Source: Allostella sp. ATCC 35155
GTDB taxonomy: Bacteria; Pseudomonadota; Alphaproteobacteria; ATCC43930; Allostellaceae
Assembly (NCBI GenBank): GCA_006738865.1
Contig: AP019701.1
Location: forward strand, 673,001-737,000
Length of the DNA stretch: 64,000 nt
Direction of reading: 5' to 3'
Of the stretch, positions 1 through 10,320 are shown piece by piece. The notes beneath the pieces were generated by a model. That model searched no databases, had not been told where the DNA came from, and was given only the letters and a program-made list of their open reading frames with translations. Within the stretch, counting starts at the first letter, position 1; each line of letters begins with the position of its first letter. A program made the position numbers and the translations under genes.

Positions 1-127
1 GTTCGCGGGCGAGGTAGTCGGCGACGTCCGGCATCTGGTCGGCCAGACCGTCGGCGAGACGGGACAGGGTGGCGAAATCGTCCTGCCGCACCGTGATCGG
101 CGGCAGGGGCTGGATGCCTGCATTCAT
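1..127 (-). CDS. rnk: Rnk-type nucleoside diphosphate kinase regulator (5' part only)
   Basis: The first 42 codons of a gene that runs off the left edge. The visible N-terminus (MNAGIQPLPPITVRQDDF, then LSRLADGLADQMPDVADYL) matches the start of alphaproteobacterial Rnk proteins, GreA/GreB-fold factors that bind RNA polymerase and were named for an effect on nucleoside diphosphate kinase. The ATG is preceded by GGAGACG at good spacing. The GreA C-terminal domain lies outside the window, so the family call rests on this N-terminal pattern alone. Confidence 0.6.
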   Translation of the reverse strand, partial: MNAGIQPLPPITVRQDDFATLSRLADGLADQMPDVADYLARE

Positions 128-220
128 CAATCGTCTCCGGCGCCCGTTCATCGGGGCGCGAGGCAATGGGTGTTCGGTCGGTGGTCGGCGGATGGCGCCG
201 CAATAGCAGGGCGCGATCCG

Positions 221-246
221 AAAATAGCCCCGGCGGTTCCGGGGCT
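221..246 (-). terminator. Intrinsic terminator of the carrier-protein operon
   Basis: A perfect 8-bp stem (AGCCCCGG at 226-233 with CCGGGGCT at 239-246, 5-nt loop) is followed on the minus strand by ATTTT. It lies about 130 nt past the stop codon of the last gene of the minus-strand operon (375-3517) and points the right way to end that transcript. Confidence 0.7.
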
Positions 247-374
247 GCGCGTTCTCTACGCGCCCGGGGCCGGGGCGGAATGGCCCGTCAGCAGGGCTCC
301 CGAATGGGCACTGCGGCGGACGGAACGTGCGGTCATCAACATGGTGCCCAATGTCGGGTCGATCGCGGCCGGCG

Positions 375-1439
375 TCAATGCCCCGGCTCGGCGACCAGCC
401 AGCCGAGGTGGCGGTCGAAGCTTCCGTCGGGCACGAGGTAGGGGATGACGCCGTGCCGCTCCAGGCCCGCAATCGGCACCAGTTCGACGCCCTCGATCCC
501 GGCCATGCGTTCGGCCTCCTGCCGGTCGAGGGCGTTGGCCTCGCCGTAGACGAGGCGGAGCCGGGGCCGCGCGGCGGCCTCCCGGTAGAGTCTCGCGAGA
601 TCGAGTCGCTCCGGGTCGACCGGTTCGACGACCGTTCCCTTGAGGCGCTCGCGGCGCAGGAGTTCCGGCAGGCTCCGGTCGAGGATGGTCGGGCCGGCCA
701 AGCAGAGCACGCGGGCCGCGCCGAGGTCGAGGGCATAGCGCATCGCGCCGAACGAGCCGGAGGAGCCGCCGATGCACACGATCCGCTCGCAGCCGAGGTC
801 GGCCACGAGGCGGCGCAGCGCCGCCAGCGTCGCGCCGTACCCGTCCCCCAGCGAGCGGATGCCGCCGAGGAAATGCATGCCGTGGACGTCGCGCAGGTAG
901 ATGACGGTCGCGCCCAGGCGGCGCAGCCAGGCATGGATCAGGCGCAACGGTCCGTTCAGCCGCTGGGCCCCGCCGGTGAAGACGAGAAGGGCGGTGCGGG
1001 CCCCAGGTCGACGGGTCACCTGGACGTCGGCGGCCGGATCGTCGAGCAGGTCCGTCGCCGCATCGTCCGGAACGGCCGCCGGGGCGTGGCGCGCCAGGAT
1101 GTGCAGTTCCTCGATCGCTTCCAGCACCGCCGGCTGGTCCGCGGTCGCCGCGACGAAGGCGCGGAGCAGCTCCACCCCGCCCATCGTCGCGATCGCGTTG
1201 ATCAGGACGCTGCGCTCCTTGGCGCCGTGGGCGGGCGGCAGAACGGACGGATCGCGTACGAAGCGGACGCCGTCGAGCATCAGGCGCCAGCCGATGCCGC
1301 CCTGGGCGGCCGCGAGCGCGCGTTCCACGAGGTCGTGCTCGCCCTGATGCCAGCGCCGGGTCACCTCGGAGGCGAAGCGGAGGGGACCGAGCGCGGCCGG
1401 GCAGAGCGGCTGGTCTGCGTCCTGGGGGGCAGGGGTCAT
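375..1439 (-). CDS. Alpha/beta-hydrolase-fold protein, last gene of the carrier-protein operon
   Basis: 354 residues. The C-terminal two thirds looks like an alpha/beta hydrolase: a beta-strand (TALLVFTGG, about 149-157), a nucleophile elbow GGSSG (224-228, predicted Ser226), an acid-loop candidate in YGEANALD (Asp305) and a late His in LERHG (His329). The first 120 residues are a helical region I cannot assign. There is no signal peptide, so it is cytosolic. Its start overlaps the stop of the carrier-protein gene by 4 nt (ATGA), implying translational coupling. Next to a carrier protein, thioesterase or acyltransferase release of a tethered product is the natural guess. It could equally be a hydrolase acting on a free small molecule. 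Confidence 0.75.
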   Translation of the reverse strand: MTPAPQDADQPLCPAALGPLRFASEVTRRWHQGEHDLVERALAAAQGGIGWRLMLDGVRFVRDPSVLPPAHGAKERSVLINAIATMGGVELLRAFVAATADQPAVLEAIEELHILARHAPAAVPDDAATDLLDDPAADVQVTRRPGARTALLVFTGGAQRLNGPLRLIHAWLRRLGATVIYLRDVHGMHFLGGIRSLGDGYGATLAALRRLVADLGCERIVCIGGSSGSFGAMRYALDLGAARVLCLAGPTILDRSLPELLRRERLKGTVVEPVDPERLDLARLYREAAARPRLRLVYGEANALDRQEAERMAGIEGVELVPIAGLERHGVIPYLVPDGSFDRHLGWLVAEPGH

Positions 1440-1684
1440 GGCGCTGCGAGCGGGTCCGCCTCGCGCGCGTAGGCGATGATGGCGGCGATCGAACTGCAGG
1501 TCGCGATGTCCTCGTCCGCGACGCGCAGCCCGTAGAGTTCCTCGACCTGGATCAGCACCTGGGCATGGTCGAGCGAATCCATGCCGGCGTCGCCGAAATC
1601 CGTCTCGACGCCGATGGTGGCGGCGTCCAGACGGTCGATGGCGCCGGCGATCGCGGCACGCACCTGTTCCTCGGTCAGAGTCAT
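1436..1684 (-). CDS. Stand-alone acyl/peptidyl carrier protein
   Basis: 82 residues with the classic carrier-protein signature DAGMDSLDHAQ; Ser37 is the expected 4'-phosphopantetheine attachment site. Acidic, four-helix-sized, no other domain. It is not next to fabD/fabG/fabF, so it is unlikely to be the housekeeping AcpP. It overlaps both neighbours by 4 nt (ATGA at 1681-1684 and at 1436-1439), placing it at the centre of a four-gene operon with an ATP-grasp ligase and an alpha/beta hydrolase. Inference: it carries an acyl or aminoacyl group for that pathway. No phosphopantetheinyl transferase is encoded nearby, so one would have to act from elsewhere in the genome. Confidence 0.88.
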   Translation of the reverse strand: MTLTEEQVRAAIAGAIDRLDAATIGVETDFGDAGMDSLDHAQVLIQVEELYGLRVADEDIATCSSIAAIIAYAREADPLAAP

Positions 1685-2322
1685 TCCTGCGTCCGGCTCC
1701 CGGAGGGGTTTTCCGATTCTAGCGGCCGTCGTGGCGTCGTTCCATCACCGGGACTGCGCCGCGGCTGCCCGCGCGCCATCAGGACATGGCCGAGCCGATC
1801 GCCGTCGAGCGCGACGTCGAAGCGGCAGAAGCGCCAGCCGAGGCGCGGTGCGGCCGTGATCGCGACCGCTCCGTCGGGCGGGGGCCGGCGGGCGCAGGCG
1901 ATCTCGGCGATCGACCAGTAGTCGTCGGGGTGGCTTCGTTCGAGCAGCGCCAGTCCCATGGCAACGGCCCGGTGCAGCGGCCCTGCCGGGCCGCCGGTCG
2001 GCTGGCTCGCACGACCGTCCCCCAGCGTGGCCCCGCGCAGGAGTTCGGCGTCGTCCCAGGGGCGCCGCGCGGTGATGGGCCGGTCCGGGCGGTGCCGCAG
2101 CCAGACTCGGTGCGCGCATCCGGCGCGGCGATAGCGGAACTCGCCGCAGCCGGGCTCGCCCGCCGCCGGTGCGGCGTCGAGCGTTTCGATCGCGGCGCCG
2201 CCCGCCGTGCGCAGGACAAGGACGATGTCGGACTCGGCGCCGGTGCCGGCGAGCAGCGCCTCCAGGATGTCGACCCCATGGACATAGGTCCGCTCGCCGG
2301 TCAGCGGCGGTTCGACGAGCAT
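1681..2322 (-). CDS. Uncharacterised 213-residue protein of the carrier-protein operon
   Basis: I do not recognise this family. Recognisable stretches are GERTYVHGVDILEALL near the N-terminus, RVWLRHRPDRPITARRPW in the middle and LERSHPDDYWSIAEIACARR, then GWRFCRFDVALDGDRLGHVL near the C-terminus. There is no signal peptide, membrane segment or P-loop. I start it at the ATG at 2322, 13 nt after the stop of the ATP-grasp gene; an in-frame start at 2379 would overlap that gene by 44 nt and adds an unlikely Cys/Ser-rich leader. No strong Shine-Dalgarno precedes 2322. The stop overlaps the carrier-protein start (ATGA). Position between ligase and carrier suggests it works in the same pathway, perhaps as an acyl-transfer or tailoring protein; that is a guess from context only. 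Confidence 0.7.
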   Translation of the reverse strand: MLVEPPLTGERTYVHGVDILEALLAGTGAESDIVLVLRTAGGAAIETLDAAPAAGEPGCGEFRYRRAGCAHRVWLRHRPDRPITARRPWDDAELLRGATLGDGRASQPTGGPAGPLHRAVAMGLALLERSHPDDYWSIAEIACARRPPPDGAVAITAAPRLGWRFCRFDVALDGDRLGHVLMARGQPRRSPGDGTTPRRPLESENPSGSRTQE

Positions 2323-2335
2323 CGCGGAAATTCGA

Positions 2336-3517
2336 TCATGACATGACGATATGGGGCACGAAGCGGCTCGTTGCATCATGAATCACCGGGCCGTCGGCCT
2401 CCATGATGCCAAGGCCGGCCGGCTCGCCGCCGACGATCCACCCGCCGACCGACGCGTGGCTTCGCCCGTCGCGGCGCAGGAACACGGGCAGGCGGTGGAG
2501 GGCCTGCACCACAAGACCCTCGCGCCCGTAGGTGCCACCCGTGCGGGTCTCGCCGCCGGGGAGGGCCGGGTCGCGAAGCAGGATGTTGTGGCCCTTGTTC
2601 GAGAAGAGCGGCTTCACGACCATGCGCTCGGCCGGGGCGCCGGCCTCGCCGGCGAACCAGCAGGGTAGGAGGTTCGGGTGCCCTGGAAAGAGCCGCCAGA
2701 GCCAGACGAGCAGACCCTTGGAGGAGAGAACGAGCTTCCAGGCGGGCTCGACGAGCCGCGCCTGATCCGGCCGCAGGAGCCAGGGTCCGAACGGTTCGCG
2801 CAGCAGCAGCTCCCAGCGATAGGCCTTGACCAGCCATTCGATGCGCCGGTCCCCGGCATCGGTCAGGCGCCCGGTCCCGTCGATGCCGATCGCCTCGATA
2901 TCGACGAGGGCGGTCCGAAGGCCCGCCTGTGCCGCGCAGTCCGCGAGGTAGCGCGTCCACAGGCGGTCTTCCAGGTTCCTCCGCGAGGCGGCGAAATGGA
3001 CGGGCGTCGCCGCGGGCAGTTGCGCGAAGGCGCCGACGAGAGCGAGGTGGAGGCGGTTGAACTGGTCGGCGTCGGCCGGGACCGTCGCTCCGGCAATCCG
3101 ATCCTCGAGCCACAGCCACTGGAACATCGCTGCCTCGAACAGCGCCCCCGGCATGTCGCCGTTGCACTCGTGCAGCTTGGGCGGTGCGCCGCCGTCGCAG
3201 GCGAGATCGAAGCGGGTGCAGATCGCGGGATCGCGGCGACGCCAGCTTGCTCGAACGAGATTCCAGGCCGGCTCCGGAATGCCGAGCGAGGCGAGCACCC
3301 GATCGTCGCCGCAGGCATGCTCGACGACGGCCAGCGACAGGCGCCAGAGCTCCGCGATCGCCGGTCGGAGCACCGTCTCCACGGTCGACCGCTCGATGGT
3401 GTAGCAGGCGTCGTCGGTCCAGTAGGGGCCGTCGGGATAGGTGTGGTACGCGAAGCCGAGCCGGTCGGCCGTGCGCTGCCAGCCGGCGCGGACGGGGAGT
3501 TCGATGCGGCGCATCAT
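2336..3517 (-). CDS. Glutathionylspermidine-synthase-like ATP-grasp ligase
   Basis: 393 residues, the usual length for the GSP_synth pre-ATP-grasp/ATP-grasp family. Family hallmarks are clear: RFDLACDGGAPPKLHECNGD (about 102-121), then ALFEAAMFQWLWLED, an FPGHPNLLPC motif, a KPLFSNKGHNILL strand and VGGWIVGGEPAGLGI near the end. These enzymes use ATP to activate a carboxylate and join it to an amine (glutathione plus spermidine in E. coli Gsp); no amidase domain is present here. First gene of a four-gene operon with a carrier protein, which suggests it loads or extends a carrier-bound substrate, as the ATP-grasp BtrJ does with carrier BtrI in butirosin biosynthesis. Start chosen at MMRRIELP (3517), matching family N-termini; an in-frame GTG at 3577 would read through a terminator hairpin. 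Confidence 0.8.
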   Translation of the reverse strand: MMRRIELPVRAGWQRTADRLGFAYHTYPDGPYWTDDACYTIERSTVETVLRPAIAELWRLSLAVVEHACGDDRVLASLGIPEPAWNLVRASWRRRDPAICTRFDLACDGGAPPKLHECNGDMPGALFEAAMFQWLWLEDRIAGATVPADADQFNRLHLALVGAFAQLPAATPVHFAASRRNLEDRLWTRYLADCAAQAGLRTALVDIEAIGIDGTGRLTDAGDRRIEWLVKAYRWELLLREPFGPWLLRPDQARLVEPAWKLVLSSKGLLVWLWRLFPGHPNLLPCWFAGEAGAPAERMVVKPLFSNKGHNILLRDPALPGGETRTGGTYGREGLVVQALHRLPVFLRRDGRSHASVGGWIVGGEPAGLGIMEADGPVIHDATSRFVPHIVMS

Positions 3518-3553
3518 GGCGCCGGTCGCCGTTGGCGGCAGGTCCGGGTCGGC

Positions 3554-3584
3554 AAAAAAAGGCCCCGGTGTTGCCACCGGGGCC
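3554..3584 (-). terminator. Strong intrinsic terminator in front of the ATP-grasp operon
   Basis: Perfect 10-bp stem (GGCCCCGGTG at 3561-3570 with CACCGGGGCC at 3575-3584, loop TTGC) followed on the minus strand by seven T residues (3554-3560). It ends either the small RNA described here or transcription coming from lysR/trxB. It overlaps the upstream in-frame extension of the ATP-grasp reading frame, which is why that extension was rejected. Confidence 0.85.
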
Positions 3585-3727
3585 AGTTGAACAGGGAGGC
3601 TTCACGTCTGGGAGACGTAGGATCCCGAAGGACCCCATTTCGGGCGGGGAGCCCGAAATTCCGGACCGGCAGGCCTTCCCTGGTGGCCGGCCGGTCGAAT
3701 TCCTCGGTGCTGCATTGCAGCGCCTGC
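3554..3727 (-). ncRNA. Candidate structured small RNA or attenuator leader
   Basis: On the minus strand this 170-nt stretch folds into consecutive hairpins: GACCGGC/GCCGGTC (3664-3696), a perfect 9-bp stem with a C-rich loop (3637-3659), a UUCG-capped stem (3620-3635), a perfect 6-bp stem with a CCC loop (3604-3618), then a 10-bp terminator. A TATTTAAT box at 3733-3740 could be the -10 element, putting the 5' end near 3727. C-rich loops recall anti-Shine-Dalgarno small RNAs of alphaproteobacteria. Only 37 nt separate the U-tract from the ATP-grasp start codon, so the element could instead be a cis-acting attenuator. It occupies most of the 357-nt gap between the LysR gene and the ATP-grasp gene; nothing else was seen there. 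Confidence 0.55.
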
Positions 3728-3874
3728 GGACCATTAAATAGGCACCGGCCCATTTGGCACCACAGCGATTGTCTCTTGGCGGATATGCGAAAAGCGCATG
3801 GCTCCGGGCACATAGCGGCCGCTTTTAGAGAGATGCGGAAGCGCCGGATTGATCTGGCGATCATGCTGCACTGC

Positions 3875-4771
3875 CTAAAATCGCGTCTCCGCGACCTTGG
3901 CGACGAGATAATCGCGGAAGACGGCAATCCGCTTCGAATGCCGCAGCTCCTCGGGATAGACGAAGTAGGCGTCGACCGGCGGCCCCGCGAGTTCGGGCAG
4001 GACTCGGTCGAGCGCCTTGGCCTCGCCCAGCATGTAGTCCGGCAGGGCGCCGATGCCGACGCCGCTCTGGACCGCCCGCAGGATCCCGTAGACGCTGTTG
4101 ACGGTGAAGAGGTTCGGGCGGTGACGCCCGGCATGGCCGCCGATGTCCATCAGCCAGTTGACGGACGGGGTGGGGGCATGGCCGTAGGCGCCGAAGACGA
4201 CGAGCCGGTGCTTCTCGAGGTCGGCCGTCGACTGCGGCGCGCCGTGCTCCTGCAGGTACTGCTGCGAGGCGTAGAGATGCAGCGACACGGTCACGAGATG
4301 GCGCTGGACGAGGTCGGGCTGGCGCGGCGGCGACATGCGGATGGCGACGTCGGCCTCGCGCATGCCCAGATCGAGCTCGCTCTCGTCGAGAAGCAGGCTG
4401 ACTTGGATGTCCGGGTAGCGGTCGACGAACTCCTTCATGCGCGGCGTCAGCCACATCGATCCGAAGGCGATCGGGGCGGTGACCTTGAGCGGCCCCTTGG
4501 GCCGGTCCTTGGCCTCGCTCAGCGCCGCCTCCGTCATGGAGAGCTTGGCGAAGACCTCGTGCGCGGTCCGGTACAGCAGCTCGCCCTGCTCGGTCAGGAT
4601 CAGGCCCCGCGCATGCCGATGGAACAGCGGCGTCCCGAGGCTGTCCTCGAGCGCGCTGATCTGGCGGCTGACGGCCGACTGGCTCAGATTCAGCTTTTCG
4701 CCGGCATGCGTGAAGCTTCCCGCCTCGGCGACGGCGTGGAAGACCCGCAACTTGTCCCAGTCCATTGCCAT
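3875..4771 (-). CDS. LysR-family transcriptional regulator (GcvA-like)
   Basis: 298 residues. The N-terminal winged helix-turn-helix is typical: WDKLRVFHAVAEAGSFTHAG, LNLSQSAVSRQISALEDSLG (about 5-65), followed by a two-lobed effector-binding domain beginning near GPLKVTAPIAFG. The GcvA/TrpI-like subgroup is suggested by the LKVTAP...P...YPDIQVSLLLDE pattern. It lies 61 nt downstream of trxB on the same strand and may be co-transcribed. No divergently transcribed target is adjacent, so its regulon cannot be read from context. Start at the first of two close ATGs (4771 or 4765). Confidence 0.88.
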   Translation of the reverse strand: MAMDWDKLRVFHAVAEAGSFTHAGEKLNLSQSAVSRQISALEDSLGTPLFHRHARGLILTEQGELLYRTAHEVFAKLSMTEAALSEAKDRPKGPLKVTAPIAFGSMWLTPRMKEFVDRYPDIQVSLLLDESELDLGMREADVAIRMSPPRQPDLVQRHLVTVSLHLYASQQYLQEHGAPQSTADLEKHRLVVFGAYGHAPTPSVNWLMDIGGHAGRHRPNLFTVNSVYGILRAVQSGVGIGALPDYMLGEAKALDRVLPELAGPPVDAYFVYPEELRHSKRIAVFRDYLVAKVAETRF

Positions 4772-4832
4772 GCTCGTTCACGGCCGCCGGCCTTCCCGGC
4801 CGGCGCCGCGCCCCCCAGTCGTCGGCCGCCCG

Positions 4833-7353
<2,521 letters not shown>

Positions 7354-7363
<10 letters not shown>

Positions 7364-8325
7364 CCGCGCCCGGCGAGCAGCCGCCGGACGGCATCGGCGA
7401 CGCGCCCGGCATCGTCGGGCGGCCGGTAGCGCCATTCGGCGAGGCGGCCCGTGAAGGGGCGGGAGATGCCGAGCGCGGCGAAATGGGCGTGGAAGCGGTC
7501 GAACTTCTCCGAGCCACCGGGCAGGGGCAGGACATGGACGGGCTTGCCGGTCGCGGCAGCCTCGGACGGCATCGAGACGGAATCGGCTGTCACCAGCACG
7601 GCATCGGCCAGCGCGAGATAGCCGAGATAGGGATTGTCGCCCGCGCCGTCCCAGAAGGCGATGTCGGGCCCGGCCAGCAGCTGCCGCAGCAGGGCGCCCG
7701 CGGCGAGGCCGGTGCGGCGCGATGCCGTGACCATGAGGGCCGCCCCCTCGGCCGCCTGGAGGTCGAGCACCCCGCGCGCGATGGCGCGGGCGGCGTCCTC
7801 GGTCATCCGGTAGGCGCGGCTGTTGCCGCCGATGAGCACGGCGACGCGCGGCCGCGGCAGGTGGGCGAGGCGCGGCCCCCAGACGGCAGAGGCGTGCGCC
7901 AGGGCCGCCGCCGTGACCCGGTGGATGGCGCCGTCGGTGACGACGACGTTGGGGCCGCGCAAGCGGTCGTGCTGCGGCACGGTGACCAAGTCGAACAGGG
8001 CGGGGTCGAGGCCGCAATCCTGGATCTGGACGGCCAGGCTGCGGCCGCCGGAGCGGCCGCGGACCCACAGGGCGGCCCGGCCGGTTCGCCAGCCGGCACC
8101 GACGGCGACGTCGGGCCAGCGGGCGCCGGCGGCCGGCAGGTCGCCGGCCGGGCGCGGGCCGAGGCCCCGCCGCCACAGCCGGCCGGGCAGCAGCGACCAT
8201 GGCAGCCCGACCGTCGCGCGAAAGGACCGGCCCTCGCCGAGGGCGCCGGCCAGCCCCTGCAGCTGGCTGAGATTGCCCGCCTTGCCGTCGTGCAGCAGCC
8301 AGCAATCGAGGGGCGACGCGGTCAT
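7354..8325 (-). CDS. ELM1-family (DUF1022) glycosyltransferase-like protein
   Basis: 323 residues. The N-terminal WLLHDGKAGNLSQLQGLAGAL stretch and the C-terminal VTADSVSMPSEAAATGKPVHVL motif are diagnostic of the ELM1 family (named after the plant mitochondrial fission protein), common in alphaproteobacteria. The C-terminal half has the GT-B-like pattern of a donor-binding domain (GGNSRAY, then TADSVSMPSEA). Bacterial function is not established. It sits next to a GT39-like gene, which fits a role in surface glycan metabolism, but the two genes converge, so they are not one operon. Confidence 0.85.
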
Positions 8326-8405
8326 CGGCCGCGGGACAGATTCTTGCCCGGGCCGGGCCGGACGGTAATATAGTTGCTCGGCAATCGGGGGAAGCAGACG
8401 GGAAA

Positions 8406-8897
8406 ATGCGCAGGATCAAGTTGGATCGGATCGACCGGCGCATTCTCCGCGATCTTCAGGCCGACGGCCGCATGACCAATGTCGAACTGGCACGGCGTGC
8501 CGACATCTCCGCGCCGCCCTGCCTGCGGCGGGTACGGGCGCTGGAGGAGGCCGGGTTCATCCGCGGCTACCATGCGGACATCGATCCGCAACTGCTGGGG
8601 TTCGGCGTCACCGTCTTCGCCTCGGTCGGCCTTTCCAGCCAGGCCGAAACCGATCTGCGCGCCTTCGAGCGGCTGGTGCAGGAATGGCCCGAAGTACGGG
8701 AATGCCACATGCTCGCCGGCGAGAACGATTTCCTGCTGCGCGTCGTGGCGCATGACTGGGACGCCTATCAGCGGTTCCTCACCACCCGGCTGACCGCCGC
8801 TCCCAACGTCAGCCATGTCAAATCGGCGCTCGCCATCCGCTCCAGCAAGGAACTGCCGGGCGTGCCGATCGAGCAGGAGATCGCCGAACCGGCCTGA
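8406..8897 (+). CDS. Lrp/AsnC-family transcriptional regulator
   Basis: 163 residues: N-terminal HTH (LDRIDRRILRDLQADGRMTNVELARRADIS, then CLRRVRALEEAGFIRGY) and a C-terminal RAM ligand-binding domain (VTVFASVGLS to VSHVKSALAIR). The domain order and length are typical. Such proteins form octamers that respond to amino acids. It is divergent from the ELM1-family gene with an 80-nt intergenic region, and converges with pntB. The target is unknown. Confidence 0.92.
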   Translation: MRRIKLDRIDRRILRDLQADGRMTNVELARRADISAPPCLRRVRALEEAGFIRGYHADIDPQLLGFGVTVFASVGLSSQAETDLRAFERLVQEWPEVRECHMLAGENDFLLRVVAHDWDAYQRFLTTRLTAAPNVSHVKSALAIRSSKELPGVPIEQEIAEPA

Positions 8898-8908
8898 GCG
8901 GCGACCGG

Positions 8909-10306
8909 TCAGGCGCCGAGCGCCTTCACGATCTCCTCGCACATCTTCTTGGCGTCGCCGAACAGCATCATCGTGTTGTCGCGGAAGAAGAGTTCGTTGT
9001 CGACGCCGGCATAGCCCGAACTCATCGACCGCTTGACGAACAGCACCGTCTGCGCCCGCTCGACGTCGAGGATGGGCATGCCGTAGATCGGGCTCGTGGG
9101 ATCGGTCTTGGCGGCCGGATTGGTGACGTCGTTGGCGCCGATGACGAAGGCGACGTCCGTCGCCGCGAAGTCGCGGTTGATCTCCTCCAGCTCGACGACG
9201 TCGTCGTAGGACACGTTCGCCTCGGCCAGCAGCACGTTCATGTGGCCCGGCATGCGTCCGGCCACCGGATGGATGGCATAGCGCACCTCGACCCCCTCCT
9301 TCTTCAGGAGGTCGGCCATCTCGCGCAGCGCGTGCTGCGCCTGGGCCACCGCCATGCCGTAGCCGGGGACGACGATGACCGAGCGCGCGTTCTTCATGAT
9401 GAAGGCCGCATCCTCCGCGCTGCCCGACTTCACCGCCTTGTCGCCGGCGGCGCCGGCCGGCCCGGCGGTGCCGCCGTCGGTGCCGAACCCGCCGAGGATG
9501 ACGTTGAAGATCGACCGGTTCATCCCCTTGCACATGATGTAGCTGAGGATGGCGCCGGACGCGCCGACCAGCGCGCCCGTGACGATCAGCAGGTTGTTCT
9601 GCAGCGTGAAGCCGATGCCGGCCGCGGCCCAGCCGGAATAGGAGTTCAGCATCGAGATCACGACCGGCATGTCGGCGCCGCCGATCGGCAGGATCAGCAG
9701 GAAGCCGAGCGCGAGCGCGACGAGGCACAGCAGCCAGAAGGCGGCGGGCGCCTCCGTCGCGACCAGCCACGCGCAGAGCAGCACGATGGCGACGCCGAGC
9801 CCGGCATTGAGCAGGTGCTGGCCGGCGAAGACCAGGGGCTTGCCCGTGACCAGCCCCTGCAGCTTGGCGAAGGCGACGACCGAGCCCGTGAAGGTGATGG
9901 CGCCGATCGCCAGCCCCAGGCTCATCTCGATCAGGCTGGCCGTCTTGATCGCCCCGCGCACGCCGATGCCGTAGGATTCCGGCGCGTAGAAGGCAGCGCC
10001 CGCGACGAACACGGCCGCGAGGCCGACGAGGCTGTGGAAGGCGGCGACCAGCTGCGGCAGCGCCGTCATCTCGATGCGCAGCGCGATCAGCGTGCCGATG
10101 GCGCCGCCGATCAGGATCCCGACCAGGATCATCCAGTAGCTGACGACCTCGGGCGAGGCGAGCGTCGTCGCCACCGCCACCGTCATGCCGATGATGCCGT
10201 AGAGGTTGCCGGCCCGCGAGGTCTCGGGCGAGGACAGCCCGCGCAGGGCCATGATGAAACAGACCGACGCGACGAGATAGAAGATGGCGGAGAGGTTGGC
10301 GCTCAT
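8909..10306 (-). CDS. pntB: NAD(P) transhydrogenase subunit beta
   Basis: 465 residues. The N-terminal half is a membrane domain (eight or nine hydrophobic segments from MSANLSAIFYLVASVCFIMAL). The C-terminal half is the NADP(H)-binding domain III, with VIVVPGYGMAVAQAQHALREM and a long conserved stretch ending in GDAKKMCEEIVKALGA. With the two alpha subunits it couples proton entry to hydride transfer from NADH to NADP+, supplying NADPH. Third gene of the order pntA1-pntA2-pntB, the split-alpha arrangement usual in alphaproteobacteria; 14 nt follow pntA2. Confidence 0.97.
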   Translation of the reverse strand: MSANLSAIFYLVASVCFIMALRGLSSPETSRAGNLYGIIGMTVAVATTLASPEVVSYWMILVGILIGGAIGTLIALRIEMTALPQLVAAFHSLVGLAAVFVAGAAFYAPESYGIGVRGAIKTASLIEMSLGLAIGAITFTGSVVAFAKLQGLVTGKPLVFAGQHLLNAGLGVAIVLLCAWLVATEAPAAFWLLCLVALALGFLLILPIGGADMPVVISMLNSYSGWAAAGIGFTLQNNLLIVTGALVGASGAILSYIMCKGMNRSIFNVILGGFGTDGGTAGPAGAAGDKAVKSGSAEDAAFIMKNARSVIVVPGYGMAVAQAQHALREMADLLKKEGVEVRYAIHPVAGRMPGHMNVLLAEANVSYDDVVELEEINRDFAATDVAFVIGANDVTNPAAKTDPTSPIYGMPILDVERAQTVLFVKRSMSSGYAGVDNELFFRDNTMMLFGDAKKMCEEIVKALGA

Positions 10307-10320
10307 GGTTCCGGGCCCTC

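Noticed and set aside
3518-3577. N-terminal extension of the ATP-grasp protein from a GTG at 3577
   Set aside because: It would translate the terminator hairpin and its T-tract, and family members start at the MMRRIELP position.
3554-3740. Annotation as 6S RNA or as a named sRNA family
   Set aside because: The hairpin arrangement and C-rich loops are suggestive, but I cannot match a conserved core by eye, so it is left as an unassigned structured RNA.
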